A DNA stretch of 64,000 nt from Siniperca chuatsi (Eukaryota > Chordata > Actinopteri > Centrarchiformes > Sinipercidae): contig NC_058056.1 of the NCBI RefSeq assembly GCF_020085105.1, forward strand, positions 11,778,929 to 11,842,928, given 5' to 3'. Position 1 is the stretch's first letter; every line of letters starts with the position of its first letter. This document shows, piece by piece, positions 10,851 through 24,086 of this stretch. The translations under genes were made by a program, and so were the position numbers. Under the pieces are notes generated by a model. That model had not been told where the DNA came from and did no database searches. It worked only from the letters and a program-made list of their open reading frames with translations.

Positions 10851-12780
10851 TAATGCCCAAAGCCATCAGTATCTGCTCCCAGCAGGATCCGACATCCAGG
10901 ATCAGAGAACGACTGTGTTATTTTGTCTTGCAATGCAGTATTATCACATAATGGTTTAAAGTTTGGGACTCCTTTTTAATTCAGCTAGACTTGACTGAGC
11001 AGTGTGAATGTGTATGTGACGGTTTTGCCATTTGACACAATCAAGATATCCCAAGAGAAAGAGCAAAAAAATAAAGTGGTTATTTGTCCAAAACCTGCTC
11101 ATTTCTGCTGAAAACATTAAGTAGAGTTAGGTTAGTTTCAAAAAGACAGCCAATTTAACAGTGTTTTAGTAAAAATACAGATTTAAAATCACCATACTTA
11201 AACTTTAATGCATATCACGTTTTAAATGTATTGAAACTCAAAGGTTTTTGTTTGTGTGTGTGATGTGATTCAACTGTAAAAAGCCTGAAAAGGCCTCAGA
11301 GATCAAACACAATTTTAACTGAAAAAGAAAAATGAAGTAAAGCCAGACAGTTCTTACTTATTTGGAGCCTACAGAATCTGTACTGCCGGATTAAGATGTT
11401 TTCTGTTATTGGATGTTATGAGACCAGCTAAATTCCCTGTACCACCACCAAGCCAACGGGGGGGTCACTGTAGCTGGATCACTAAGGAGAAAAGCAGAGA
11501 AAGATATTAATAAACCTATCTTCCAAAGTATCTTCCAAAACAGCCACACACTAGTGTAGAAGGAGACTATTATTTTTTAGTGTCTTTAGAGAATGATATT
11601 TGTCTGGGATCAAGCCAGTCTGATAGTGGCTGAGATGGTCAACAGGTGACAGAGTTTTTTATCATAATTTTTATGGAAAGTCATGAACTGGATTCACACT
11701 TCTTCTGGAATCCCCCTCATCTTTATTTTTAACAGAGGACATTTGAATTAGTCAGATCCCTCTTCTGTTTCATCTTGATACACTAACACAGAGACATTGT
11801 GTCCTCAAAGCTTTCCTCCTAAAGTCAAGGTTTACAAGGTTGAATGGAAACAACAGTGTGTGGTGGCATGTGTCGGGTTTGTGCAATGTGGGTTCTTTGG
11901 AGAAGAAGCAGTACAGCGCCTCAGCCAAGAGGTGGCATTTTAGCTGCTGTTGAATGACAGAGGTCAAAAAGTAGTTCAGATTAAATAGGAGAGGGAAGGA
12001 GGAAGGGCACATTTTCTTTCAGCCGCTCTTTCTTCTCTGTCCCGTTTGATGTGTGTGTGCAAATAGAGAAAGAGGTGTGTCTTTGTGTAGATTTAGATTA
12101 GCAAACTAGAAGAACAAAGAATCCTGTTTGGAAAGGAGGTCATAAACAAATAAAATGGTACAGTAAATAGTCAGACTGACTGAGACTGTGAAAATTGTGT
12201 GTATGTCTATAGAGAAAAATTATATTTTTGCTCAGCTGAGCGAAAAAAATGTGGAATCCAGTGAGTCATTGGGATGTCATCACTGTGAATCTGTTTTGGA
12301 AGTTTTACAATTTTTTAATACTTGTGCACAAGTTAAACTTCAAATTGTTTACACTGCATGATATTTGCACTCTTACAATATTATATAGATTTTCTTTTAC
12401 AAAAATACATATAGAAAGGGGAAAAAATATCACTTACAAAAACATAATCATGCTAAGGTATTATTAAAAAGAAAATACAAAGTTTGACAGTCACTGACAT
12501 TGCTTTGCTTTACTGTTGCTGCTGCGTTTAAGGGCTAATTGTAAGGTCAGTACAACCATTGTACATCCACTTGCATTTTATTGAATGAAATGTGAAAATG
12601 AAGGGACTTTCACTGTAGTGTTAGTGTAATAAAAGTTTACAGTGCATTTTCTTTCACCACCTGACGCATTCCCTGAACGTGATATTTACTTTCACGGTCA
12701 ATAAAAACACGGCCAAACTGCTGGAAGTCATGATTTCCTCCAGCATTGTAAAGCGGCAGTCGCCATGCAGCACGCGATCG
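10851..12780. other. Upstream region of mfsd2a, no gene seen
   Basis: No coding exon is recognised. The sequence becomes less AT-rich and contains CpGs only from about 12.7 kb, close to the mfsd2a start. Confidence 0.4.
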
Positions 12781-12970
12781 TCACACGTCATATGGTGTAA
12801 TGACGTAGGCGGCGTAGTAGAATGAATGAGCCGGGAGAGTCGGCTCAGAAACAGTCAAGGCACTGAGCGAGACACCATGCTGCTGTGAAGTAGCGATCTT
12901 TTCTTCTGACACTGACAAATATTACGATATCGAGAAAAATATATATATATTTCGTTGTCTTGAAAGAATA
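12781..12970 (+). promoter_or_regulatory. mfsd2a: mfsd2a promoter / 5' UTR with CRE-like motifs
   Basis: Two cAMP-response-like cores lie upstream of the ATG: ACGTCA at 12785-12790 and TGACGT at 12801-12806. The region has several CpGs and no clear TATA box. Mammalian Mfsd2a is reported to be induced by fasting and beta-adrenergic (cAMP) signalling, so the motifs fit, but their use is inferred. Confidence 0.5.
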
Positions 12971-15900
12971 ATGGCACGAGGAGAGGGCCCCGAGCAGTAC
13001 TCGGCGACGAGTTTACTATCAGTCAAACCCATAAATACAGAGATCAAGAAAGCAAAGGTAAGAGCTAGGAGTTATATGTTTGATTTCTGGGGTTTATTTC
13101 AGACGTGTTGTCTGTGTTGCCCCTGTTTATTCGGGAGCGTAAAAAGGCGCCTAAAGTGAATGTAACGTTTGATAAATTGCTACTTCCTTTCGGCATCTCA
13201 AAGGCTCCCCTACTTGTCCTCGGCATTTGAATTTCACCCGGTTTGTCCATCTGTCCTCGGGCAGCTGCTCGTGAGGCTGACATACTGGTATTAAAGGGAC
13301 CACATCTTAATTAAACTTGCCATTTTTGAAAATGTGATTTAAATTGTACAGTCTTGTCAAATACAGCAGCCGTAGTGATGACAGATGTGCCGTAGAAACG
13401 TGACGTGGTACTACTGCTTCAGAGCTGCATGGTGCATGATTCATATGGTTTGAGAGTCTAAAATTAAATGTATATTCAACAATGATATTTGTGATGTTAA
13501 AACGCGTTTCAACCAACCAGTGCTTGTACAGAGACTTGTGCGTGTATTGAACCAGCCTGGAAGACTTAAAGGACTCAAACCTTCCACATCATGTCACTCT
13601 TTCATCAGCAATGTCAGATCGCAGGATATTTCACCTTTACAGAATAGTTGGAGCATGTATAATCTAAGCTCCGCAAAACTAGTTTTACATATTATGTCTG
13701 TTTCAAAGGGATTTAATTAAAATATACTTTAAATACATCTGAGTCAAAATGATTAACAGAAAATTAATTGTCAACTATTTTGATAATGAATATATCTTTA
13801 AACATTCACACTTCGCCTGTGAATGGCCATTTTTCACTGCTTTTAGACATTTTCAAACATTAAATCAGTTAATCAAGAAAATAGTCTGATTAATCTATAA
13901 TGAAATTAAGTGTCAATTGCAGCCTTAAATGCCTCTTATTCAAATAGAAAACATTTCATGTAACTTCTTGAAGTTGCATTTAATTTTTTTTCCCTTGAAT
14001 CCAGAATTTTTGTGTTGTTTTGACCACTGAGGTTGTTTGTCTACTCCCGGATTTTACACTGTATGGGATTTTCCTCATTAGTCATCAAACTTCCCCTACA
14101 GGCTGTATTGATCCATGTAGCTTATATTTTTAGTTTCACATGATAATTATGCCAGTGTGGACTTATGTTTAAGGATTTGGTGGGTTGAGAATGTTATTCA
14201 TGCCTGATTTGTGGGAGAGGCAGCAATTTGCTCACAACATGAGGTGATGCTGCTCTTGTGTCTGTGGAGGATGTGAGTCAGGGTTTACAGACTCCCTTGC
14301 TGACATCATCAGACCTGTACAGGTGATTGGCTGTGGCTGCGGGATGTGATAAGACTCTAGACTGCCAGCTGACTGTTGCCTACTCAGCATGAAATATCAC
14401 ACTACCACCAACATCCTATTCCTGGAGCCAATGGCAGCGCTGAAGTCTTTTTCATGTAGTGGGTGTGTGAACTACAGTAACCTCATAGTTTCACACACCA
14501 CATCACGCCACATCGCCACTGGGGATTTGTCTCTAATCTGGCATTCTGAGCAGTGGGGTGAGAAAAGTTAGCCAATCTCAGTCCCTCGTGGTAACAGGTT
14601 GTTTAACACGGCAGTAATTTTGCCAATGGATTTGGACAAAGGGATGGATGAGGGTGGTTGAAGCAGTAAACAGGGTTTAAATAAACTCCAGACTACAGAA
14701 GAGAGCTGTAGATAATGATCATGTCGCGCATCACTGCCCACATCACTTTACCTTCATTTACAGCTCCTCTGGGAATATAAGCATTTAAGCGTGCTGCACA
14801 AATGAACTGCATTACATATCGCCTCTGTCCTCCCCTCTCCTTGTCTTCCAGCCAAAGCACCTGAGAAATCGTATGTCTGTGTGGAGCAAACTGTGCTATG
14901 CCATCGGGGGGGCTCCCTACCAGATCACAGGCAGCGCTCTGGGCTTCTTCCTCCAGATCTACCTGCTGGATGTGGCTCAGGTGATTGACGAGAGACACGC
15001 AAAAAATGGGAAGAGTGTAATCACACTTGGGGGGCATCACTTGTCTGAGCTAGAAAACACAATTTTACTTGCATATTATCTTTGACTTATTAAGAAGAAG
15101 AAAGACATTTTGTATAACTGGAAAAAGTTGTACAAATACCTTAAGTGGCAAATGAAATGTCCTTTTTTTATATATTCACTATTCTTCAAAACAAAGTTCA
15201 TCTATTTGTTAATTCTGCAGAATACAAGTTGGAGACTAATTTCCTTATCTTTGCATTTTCCCCTGTAGTTACACATACTGATTAGCTTTAAGGGTCAATG
15301 CTTGTGTTTGCTCTTCTCAGTCTTGTATCACTTTAACAGTCTCCATCCTGCAGTAGCCGGTCAAGCGCATTAATTTGCACTCCTACCGCTTTACTTTGTT
15401 ACTCAATTAGCAAGTTAGAATTTTCCACTGTACGCAGTAAGAACTTATGTAAAGGCCATTCAGCTCAAGAGATGAGATCATTAGAGTGGCTTTGAATGCT
15501 ACATTGTTCTTTAACAAATAAAACAGTTGTTTATTTCACTTTCACAGCAGTTACAAAGCTCCAAACGTCTCCATAACCTCATTGGTGTCTTGGCTCTTTT
15601 GAATTATTCACTAGCAGTGCCATATGAGGTAGCATTTGGCATTGTCTATGTTTTGGTTTCATGCCTCACTCTTTTTTTTCCCCTTCAGCTCGATCCCTCC
15701 CATGCCTCTATCATCCTATTTGTTGGCCGGGCCTGGGACGCTGTCACAGACCCAACAGTAGGTTTCCTGGTGAGCCGGAGTAGATGGACCAGCGTTGGCC
15801 GCATGATGCCCTGGTAGGTGTCTGAATCTAACAGCAGCACATTATCTCAGGACACGTTCACGAAGCAAAGAGGATATTAAGTGATGATAAGGAAATACTG

Positions 15901-17355
15901 AAAATGATTAGATAGGATATTGAGTAGGGTGAGAAATGTGAGGCAAAAGTACTGGCAAAAAACAGCTCATGAACTGGTAGCAGTAACCATGGCAACAGGG
16001 ATGAAGTGGCTACTGAGGAAGATAAGTGGTTAGAGTGCGAGAATATAGTCTGTATGAAACACAGTGCATCAGAAACCCCTATGACACATACCAAACCTAA
16101 GAAGAGCTTTTAAGCTTGTAGCGAACTAGGTACATTCCTGTTGACTTGCTAGAAGTCGCCTTCTTCTTCCTTGCCTTTGTTGGCGCATTACTGCGTTTCC
16201 TCCACCTGTAGATCAGTGGAATAGTGTGAAACCCTTGACAGTTTGTGTGGATTGCATCACCCACATGCTTGTGCATGTGTGTCCTCATATGCATTCACGA
16301 CCACATACAAAATGGGGGCTCACTCAAACATTGTTCCATAGCGCTACAAGTGGTCAAAAACTACCACAGGGTACCTTTTTAATTTCCTATACGTGTGTGC
16401 AGTATGAATGAAATCTGCTATTATAATATATATAATTTACTATATATACCAAGATATAGTGAATTAGTAAAATAAACCATTTATAGATAAAATAACCAGA
16501 TGGATTTTGGTTAATCTGATTAACTAAATATCTGAAAAATCCAAGTATTTAGTCACATTAAGCCAAGATTCTGTCATTTCCATGAAGCCGTTCTGCTCAT
16601 TGATTTGATTTGTCTACAAAGATCTAACAGCCAAGTCTACGGAATTACGTCAATCCTATGTATGAATGTGTTTGACTATCGTACATGTTAGCTTTGTGAT
16701 ACGCTGACGACCAGCATGCAACCCATCATAGGTATCCCCTTCCACTTGCCAAAAGCATGCTGGCATTGGCTCAGCTCCCTGCAGCCCTGAACAGGCTAGA
16801 TATATGTTTTAATATATTTTTACCGTAAGCACTGAGAGGCTCAGCATGAAGCAAGGAAAAGTGCAGGTTGTAAAATTATAAAATTCAAACGCTCTGCTTC
16901 AGAGCATAAGATTACTTCTGCAACTAAATGTATACAGCCAAGGTAATATGGCCATGGAATCCTGACAGTTGAAGTCAGTTTGTAAAGAAAGATGACCTTG
17001 ATGAAATGGGGTGCAGCTTCTTTTACTTGTGAGTGTGTGTGAGAAGGGAAGGAGTGTGTGAAATGTGGCAGCTTGATAGGACAAGTGTTAGAGAAGATTG
17101 TCTTGTTCAGAAACCATCGCTTAAGGCAACAATGTAATCTGCACTGGAATGGATCTAAATATTTTACGGGCGTTTTTTTCTCACATGATGTCACAGTGAC
17201 GTCTTGAGCATTGTGGGTATTTGAGTCAGAAATGCTAGCTGTGCATGAGCTGCACTTGTGCGGGGGATTGGGGGGAGGGGGTTTACCGGCTTCTGCTGTG
17301 ATTGGTCCAACCTACAACACACCATCAGCCTCAAACCAATAGGGGTGTGTCCGTC

Positions 17356-17421
<66 letters not shown>

Positions 17422-20400
17422 GGAGGGGGTTTGGCAGAAGCAGAGAGAGGTTACTTTGTGTCAAGTGGCCTCCTTGGTAGGAATAATGGAGGTCATTGTT
17501 AAAGGCAACATGTACATGAAGCGAAACAATCAGCCCTTAGATAAGAACACACAGATGTCTTTTTATGTCCTCACTTGTCCTTCCAATATGTTGGGAAAAT
17601 GTTTTACATAAAGATATTGTGACATGAGACCGGAATGGGACATTTGCCTTGTTTTAGCTAAGTTTTTAGCATTAGCACTTTGTACACTGATTTAGCGTAT
17701 GTACCTCAAGGTCATTTCCTGTGCCTTACTGACAAATGTGACATGCAAAGAATCTGTGCTGTGTTCAATCAGCCACACCAGTGTGCAAACTCTTGCAACC
17801 TGGCCTCTATTTCCAGATAATTTAGCTCTCACTAACCTAATTCACTCAGACATCAGATGGAATCAAGGAGGTGCTTTCTTTCTTATTTCCCACGTGTGCC
17901 ACACAAAGGGGGTTCATACAACCATGTGTGAGTGCAGAAGTGTCACATTCAATGAAGAAATATCTCTCTGTGTTCACTGATACAGCCCTGAGGGATGTCT
18001 TTTGCATGACAGCTCAATAACAAAAATTAGAGGCAAAAATGCAGGAGGGTGAATTCAAAGTGTGCGGCTCTTAACTATAAAGCTCCAACTAATGGCTATT
18101 TTCATTATTGATTCATCTTCCAGCTATTTTTTCAGTTAATTGTTTGGTCTACTAAATGTCAGAAAATAGCGAAAAATCACAATTTCCAGTAGCCCAATGT
18201 GACGTGTTCAAATAGCTTGTTTTATTCAGCCAACAGTCCAAAACCCAAAGGTATTGGTTTACTATCACATAAGCAGTAAAACTACAATTGAGAAACTGGA
18301 ACCAGAGAATATTTATATATATTTTTTTGCTTGAATAATAACTTAAATGATGAATCAATGATTGTTTTCTGTTAAGTGACTTATTCTTTCAGCTCTACTG
18401 AACCTGTTGGGGTTTGTTGATGCTAACAAGAGACACATGGTTTCCTGTTGGCACAAAAATATCTTGCAGTCATGCTCATGTTCATTAGGAGTTTTATCTG
18501 GACTGTTGTCTGTTTTGAAAAGTTTCTGAGGTGGCACCAGCTTCTCTGAGGTCAGCCGGAGGTCATACAAAGCTGAGGAAAAGGCTGTTGAGAGTGAGCG
18601 GGGTGAGAGCGAGGTGGGCCAGCCCACCCTCGTCTCCTTATGCAGCCTGAGCCCTTTCTCCCCACACAAGCTCTAACAAGGCAGGTTTAGGGGTATTTTT
18701 CACAAAGCAGCATGAGAGAGTAGAAAAGAAGTGACTGCAAGGGATTAAAAATTAAGGGGGGATGGTAAAGCTACAGTAACACTTATAATTCATTAAACAC
18801 TCTTTAGCACACTTGGGCACACTTTTTTTTTGTTTCAAGCCAAACGGTACATGGAAGGTGAACCCCACTGTAGTGACTCAAATTAGACAAAATATCTGCA
18901 AAACACTACAAATTGTTATCTTTTTAAATTTGCCTTCACCACACTGTCTCCTAACAATCCTCCACCACTTTCTTCCCAGGATCCTTTGCTCTACTCCGTT
19001 TGCAGTGCTGACTTACTTCCTGATCTGGTACGTGCCGCCTTTTGAACAAGGGAAGGTCGTCTGGTACCTGATCTTTTACTGCCTCTTCCAGTCAATGCAG
19101 ACGGTCAGTATTTCGTGTTGACACTCCCCAGTACTTTGTTTCCTCTTGGTCCTAATGTGTACACTAGCCTAACTGTGTGTTTATGTACATTCACAGTGCT
19201 TCCATGTGCCATATTCAGCCCTCACCATGTTTATCAGCAACGACCAGAAAGAGAGGGACTCAGCCACAGCTTATCGTACGTCAGCTCTCCAGATGGTTTG
19301 TACGTGTTTTTATGTGTGTTGTTGTTCATGTGCTGACACTGCATTTCTGTGTTGCTCTCAGGTATGATGGTGGAGGTGCTGGGCACAGTTCTGGGCACCG
19401 CAATCCAGGGACAGATAGTAGGTGGCGCCACAGATTGTCCCACTGAGCCTGATGTCCCCGATAGCAGTAACTCAACCAAAATCAACATGTCCAGAGTTGC
19501 ACTGGATGAGACGGTGAGTCTCTTGAGTGTATTGCATTGTGTCAGATAAATGATATTTACAACTAGTCCAAGCTAATGCTGTCTTTTCTGTCCTCAGAAA
19601 CAAGCTTACTTGATTGCTTCAGGGGTCATCTGCATCATCTACGTCCTCTGTGCCACTATTTTGTTTTTTGGTGTGAAGGAGCAAAAAGGTATGAATCCAT
19701 GAAATAATATTTATAATGTTTTAAAGCAGAGCTGTGGACTCTAAGGACTTTAGACTCGACTTGACATAATCAACGAAGACTTTTACACCAATGACTCGTG
19801 ACTTCACTTAGAACCTTTTTTAGCCTTCTGACTTAGAAAGAAAATTGTTTTAAAATCGTGTGCAGCAAATAAACTCGTACTTTTCCTGACAACAGATATA
19901 CTCTAACACACCAGACAGATAATGATGATACCTCGGATCATCACACTGGGATGTAAGGGACAGCGATATTCAGAACTTTTGGCAAAAAATACAGATAATT
20001 GTAGTTGTCACAGGAATAACATACCAAGGCACACCTGATCATTTTGCTTTTTAAATGTTATTAAGTTCATTTGAAGTTAATGGAATGCAACATTTAAAAG
20101 CATTCATTAATTCTGTAAATGTAGTACACTATTACCCTAAAATTTCAAAATGGCATTAAATTAGGTGATGGCTACATAATGACTTGTTTAGGACTCAAAG
20201 CACAAAATGTAGGTCTTGGACTTGATCCAGGACTTCATAGCCAAGATTTGAGACTTACTGGTGTCTAGCAAAACCATGACTTCATCAGGTGTCCTTGGGA
20301 GACATTTGTCCTACTCCAAAAAAATGTCAGACTTGGTGGCCATACAAATTAGACACATTCCATCTTATCAACATGACTATGTATCGTGCATGAAATTCCT

Positions 20401-23400
20401 TACAGCAAAGATTTTCACGTGTCTTATCTTTGTTCTCTTCTCCTCCGTGTTGGATTATAGAGAGCGGGCGAAAAAGATCCCAGCTCCTCACCTTCCGCCA
20501 GGGCCTGTGGCTGGTGATAAGTCACGGGCCATACATCAAACTGGTCATCGGCTTCCTCTTCACCTCTCTGGCCTTCATGGTAATAGTGTTTTATTATCTG
20601 TCTCATATTGGATGCACAAGTTATTTTGTATTAATTTGATGAAGTCATAGTTAAAGGAATAATTCCACATTTTGGGAAATAACTTCTCATCTAACGACAA
20701 GACTCATATCATATACAGTACAGCCAGGAGACAGTTAGCTTAGCTAAGCATAAAGGCTGGAAACAAGGGGAAATAGCTACCCTAGCTCTGTCCAAAGGTA
20801 AAACCACAACTTGTTTTTAAACTTTGGCTTTTGTAAGGATTAAACAAAAGAGATATAATGTAAAGTGTATTTCCCAAAATCCCCAAACTGTTCCTTATCT
20901 GTAAATGTAGTTTGCAGAAAAATGACTCTTCTTAATTTGTCTTTAACAGCTACTGGAGGGAAACTTTGCTCTTTTCATCACCTACGCTCTTGGCCACAGG
21001 AAGGACTTCCAGAATATTCTCCTGGTCATCATGGTGAGTGTTTCTGTTTTCCCCCGAAGGACTCTTCGCCTCCTTGTAAAAGCCCTATTCAATATAAGAT
21101 TTGAAGGACATCAGTGCAATCTGTAGCAAAAAACCCTGTTTGGTTGTCCTTGTGGCAGAGAGTAAGGTAGGGTTTTCAGCCCGAACTCTGAGGCCTTTCC
21201 TCACATGAGGAGACGCATGGTACCAGGGCTGAAAGGGCAGATTTTCAGGGTGAGAGGAGGTGTTGTTTGGGCTCCTGGGAACCTGTCTCCCAGACACACA
21301 CTCACATAGCGTTAGCAGGAGATCGAGGGAGAGACAGGCACACAGTGGAGCTTTTGTTGCCTTGGTGATCCTTCACTGCCACCCTGAGAACTGCCACCAT
21401 TGGTTGCGCCCTCCTTTCCATCCTTTCCTCACTGCTTTCTGCTCTGGTGCCTTTCCCTCTGATTAGGAGTGGAAACATTTTTGGGCACCACAATTGGAAA
21501 GGTGGGAGTTGAGGGGGAGAAAAGAAATATTTTCCACAGTTGATGTTCATATTATTTCTCAGGCTGCTAAGTTGTCAGTGGCAGGATTGTTCTTGTGTGG
21601 GCATTTAACACTGCTTGACCAAGTTTGGCCTAGAGGTCGAAGATTGTCTGCTCAAGACCACACAGAGCACATTGTGCCCTTGTCCCTTGACCTCCTCCTG
21701 CAGTGGTCACTTTATTCTTTCAGTTTCCCACATTTTTCAGAATTTTAATGAAGCCCAGTTAGAATTTTGACTGATTTTTTTTTTTTTTAATGGAGAATAT
21801 GTTTCTTATTGTGGCTGCTTGTTATAATTTAGGCTGCAGCGAGGATTTTAGATATATCGAGGTCTTGTAGTGCTGCAAGTCCTACATGCAGCTTTTGTTT
21901 TTTGGATATGAATTGTTTTTCGCCTGATTTGGCCAGAAAAACGGCTAACTCAACATACATACTTTTCATGGTTTCCAGACATATTTCTTAAGAAGGGAAT
22001 ATAGGATTCATATTTTCATCTAAATGTTGCAAAGGAAAATCTATGCATGGCAACAAAGAATCACCCTTAAAACAAAGCTGACAATGAAGAGTGTCTTATT
22101 ATTTTTATATTTTTGTGCCATCTATGACTTTTCTACTAAAAAAACAAAACAAAACATGGTTATACAAGACCATATACACCACAGGATATGACATACTCCA
22201 GCAGAGACCTAAATTTCAAACTACAAGTTGATTTTAGTCCTTGATCATTATCTGGGCAGACTTTTTTTTTCCCCCACACTTGATTTCCTCCAGAATTAAA
22301 AGTTTCACATAGTAACAGGTTGTATTTTGGGTGATGCTGAGGTTTTTGCAGAGGACACTACGGCTCTGATCATGCCTTGCCAATAACAACTCAAGTGATA
22401 CAACTGGCAGTTCTTTCTTTGACCCCAGGATTCATGTTTTTCTCCAACATACAAAATGTATGTTAGATATATTAACAATGTGAGAGTAGAGATAAAAATA
22501 AAAAACAACATAATCCATATGGCTTCAAGAATTAAATTATTAATTAAAGGCTAAACTGGTTCATCTGATTGAATGATTCTAGTTAAATCAGATGTTTTTA
22601 TTGTTAACGTTGATTGACGTGAATAATCAACAATCAATCATCAATTTACTGTGTACCTCCCTTGTCCTTTTTGTTCTTTTGAGAGCTTGCGTAATGATAT
22701 TTAATGAAACAACAATGCTGATAGTTCCATGTCACATTGTTTCCAGCTGTCTGGGACTCTGACCATCCCGTGGTGGCAATGGTTTCTGAGCCGGTTTGGG
22801 AAGAAGACGGCAGTTTACTTCGGCATCTCGGTAAGTAAGAAATGCTTGTTTTTGGTACAACAAAGGCATTAATTCAAAGAGGTCTTGTTATGGAATTGCT
22901 CACATCCTTCTATCTCTTTCTATAGTGGGCAGTACCCTTCATGATCCTGATCATCTGCGTCAAGAGCAACCTGATCATTTCTTACTTGGTCTCAGTGGCA
23001 GCCGGTGTGAGCGTGGCGGCAGCTTTCCTCCTGCCTTGGTGAGCATGAGTTTATCCACAGAACCCCTGGATCCATATGCAGATATGGCTTTTAGTTGATT
23101 GTGTCTTGAGTTTCCTTCTAAACGATGTGTTTGTGCTTTCAGGTCAATGCTTCCCGATGTAGTGGATGACTTCAAGGTTAACAACCCAGACATCCATGGC
23201 CACGAAGCCATCTTCTACTCCTTTTATGTGTTCTTCATCAAGTTTGCCTCTGGAGTATCCCTGGGTGTCTCTACGCTCAGTTTGAAGTAAGTGAACGGAT
23301 CCATTTTTTTGTATTATTCATATTTGTAGCAATTTAATCATAAATTATTCTCATGTACATGTGTTTTTATTCTCATTGTCATTAAAATGTCAGTTTTGTC

Positions 23401-24086
23401 TGCTTGGCCGTGATATGACGCTATATGAGATTAACTCCACATTACAGCTCATCGGTCTAGTGGTCAACAATCACATAATCCTTCACCTAACAGTCTTGCC
23501 AAACTGTACTCACATCAGCTCAACTTTTCATCCTCTGTCTGCATTTTTTCGCAGATTTGCCGGCTATGTCACTGGGAGCTGCTCACAACCTGAGGCGGTC
23601 AGTTTAACCCTGAAGGTGCTGGTCTCTCCTGTGCCTGTGGTTCTTATTGCTGTGGGACTGTTGATATTGAAGACCTACCCTATTGATGAGGAAAGGAGGC
23701 AGGTCAACCGAAAACTACTGCAGGAGATGCTGTAAGTGAAAAGGGAAATGCACACACACACAAGCACTTAAAACACGACAACACAGAAGTTTATGCTTGA
23801 TTCGGGATAAACAAACAAGGCTAGACAACTTTTTGTTGTGCAGCAGGACTCGTGCATGACCACAGTAAACAAATCAGTGAGATGCTAAATTCAAATGAAA
23901 CCTTTAAAAAAAAAAAAACAACAACAAAAAAAAAACTGTTTTGCTATGGTGCATTATTCACCCTGTCTGGACGAAGCCAAGTCCTTTGTGTGTGACCTGT
24001 GTGTCCTGGCTGTTCTCCCGTCCTCTAACAGAGACTCTGAAGCTGATTCTGAGTCTGAAACTTCAGCGCTTGGGAGCGACGTGTAG
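12971..24086 (+). CDS. mfsd2a: Sodium-dependent lysophosphatidylcholine symporter MFSD2A
   Basis: Twelve-helix major-facilitator transporter that imports lysophosphatidylcholine carrying DHA across the plasma membrane and supports the blood-brain barrier. Fourteen coding exons: 12971-13057, 14852-14980, 15689-15813, 18980-19103, 19197-19275, 19362-19513, 19598-19688, 20461-20579, 20950-21033, 22747-22830, 22926-23038, 23143-23286, 23555-23731 and 24032-24086. All have GT-AG borders and compatible phases, giving 520 aa (human about 530-543). Matches include CYAIGGAPYQITG, FVGRAWDAVTDP with the sodium-site aspartates D89 and D93, CFHVPYSALTMF, EVLGTVLGTAIQGQIVG, and SHGPYIKL. An NST glycosylation sequon lies in the large extracellular loop. 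The C-terminus is a short Ser/Asp/Glu-rich tail ending SDV. The start MARGEGPEQ parallels human MAKGEGAE. Teleosts have two copies (aa and ab); I did not resolve which this is. Confidence 0.97.
13742..13928 (-). repeat. Family A MITE-like repeat, copy 2 (partial)
   Basis: It lies in mfsd2a intron 1 and carries AATTAATTGTCAACTATTTTGATAA and, at the other end, TTAAGTGTCAATTGCAGCC, as in the other copies. It is shortened internally. Confidence 0.55.
17358..17418. repeat. (GT)n microsatellite
   Basis: An uninterrupted dinucleotide run of about 61 bp in mfsd2a intron 3; likely to vary in length between individuals. Confidence 0.95.
18078..18398 (+). repeat. Family A MITE-like repeat, copy 3
   Basis: It runs from AAAGCTCCAACTAATGGCTA to TTCTTTCAGCTCTAC, with the typical interior AATGTCAGAAAATAGCGAAAA and CAACAGTCCAAAACCCAAAGG. 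About 320 bp, non-coding. Confidence 0.75.
19733..20275. repeat. Dispersed repeat family C, copy 2
   Basis: It lies in mfsd2a intron 7. It contains TGTGGACTCTAAGGACTTTAG, AATGACTCGTGACTTCAC and AGGACTTCATAGCCAAGATTTG, shared with the copy at 5061-5640. Confidence 0.65.
20645..20905 (+). repeat. Dispersed SINE-like repeat (family E)
   Basis: It lies in mfsd2a intron 8. The phrases CACATTTTGGGAAATAACTT, GGAGACAGTTAGCTTAGCTAAG and CTCTGTCCAAAGGTAAAACC belong to a very common teleost dispersed repeat as I recall it. It ends about 45 bp before exon 9. Confidence 0.65.
21034..22746 (+). other. mfsd2a intron 9
   Basis: A 1.7-kb intron with no recognised element. ORFs here do not resemble known proteins. 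Confidence 0.7.

Larger units (their letters stand above)
15814..18979 (+). other. mfsd2a intron 3
   Basis: A 3.2-kb intron. It contains a (GT)n microsatellite at 17358-17418 and a family A repeat at 18078-18398. The ORFs seen in it are translations of the repeat or chance openings. Confidence 0.8.

Noticed and set aside
17258..17611. ORF with a long Cys-Val run
   Set aside because: Translation of the (GT)n microsatellite.
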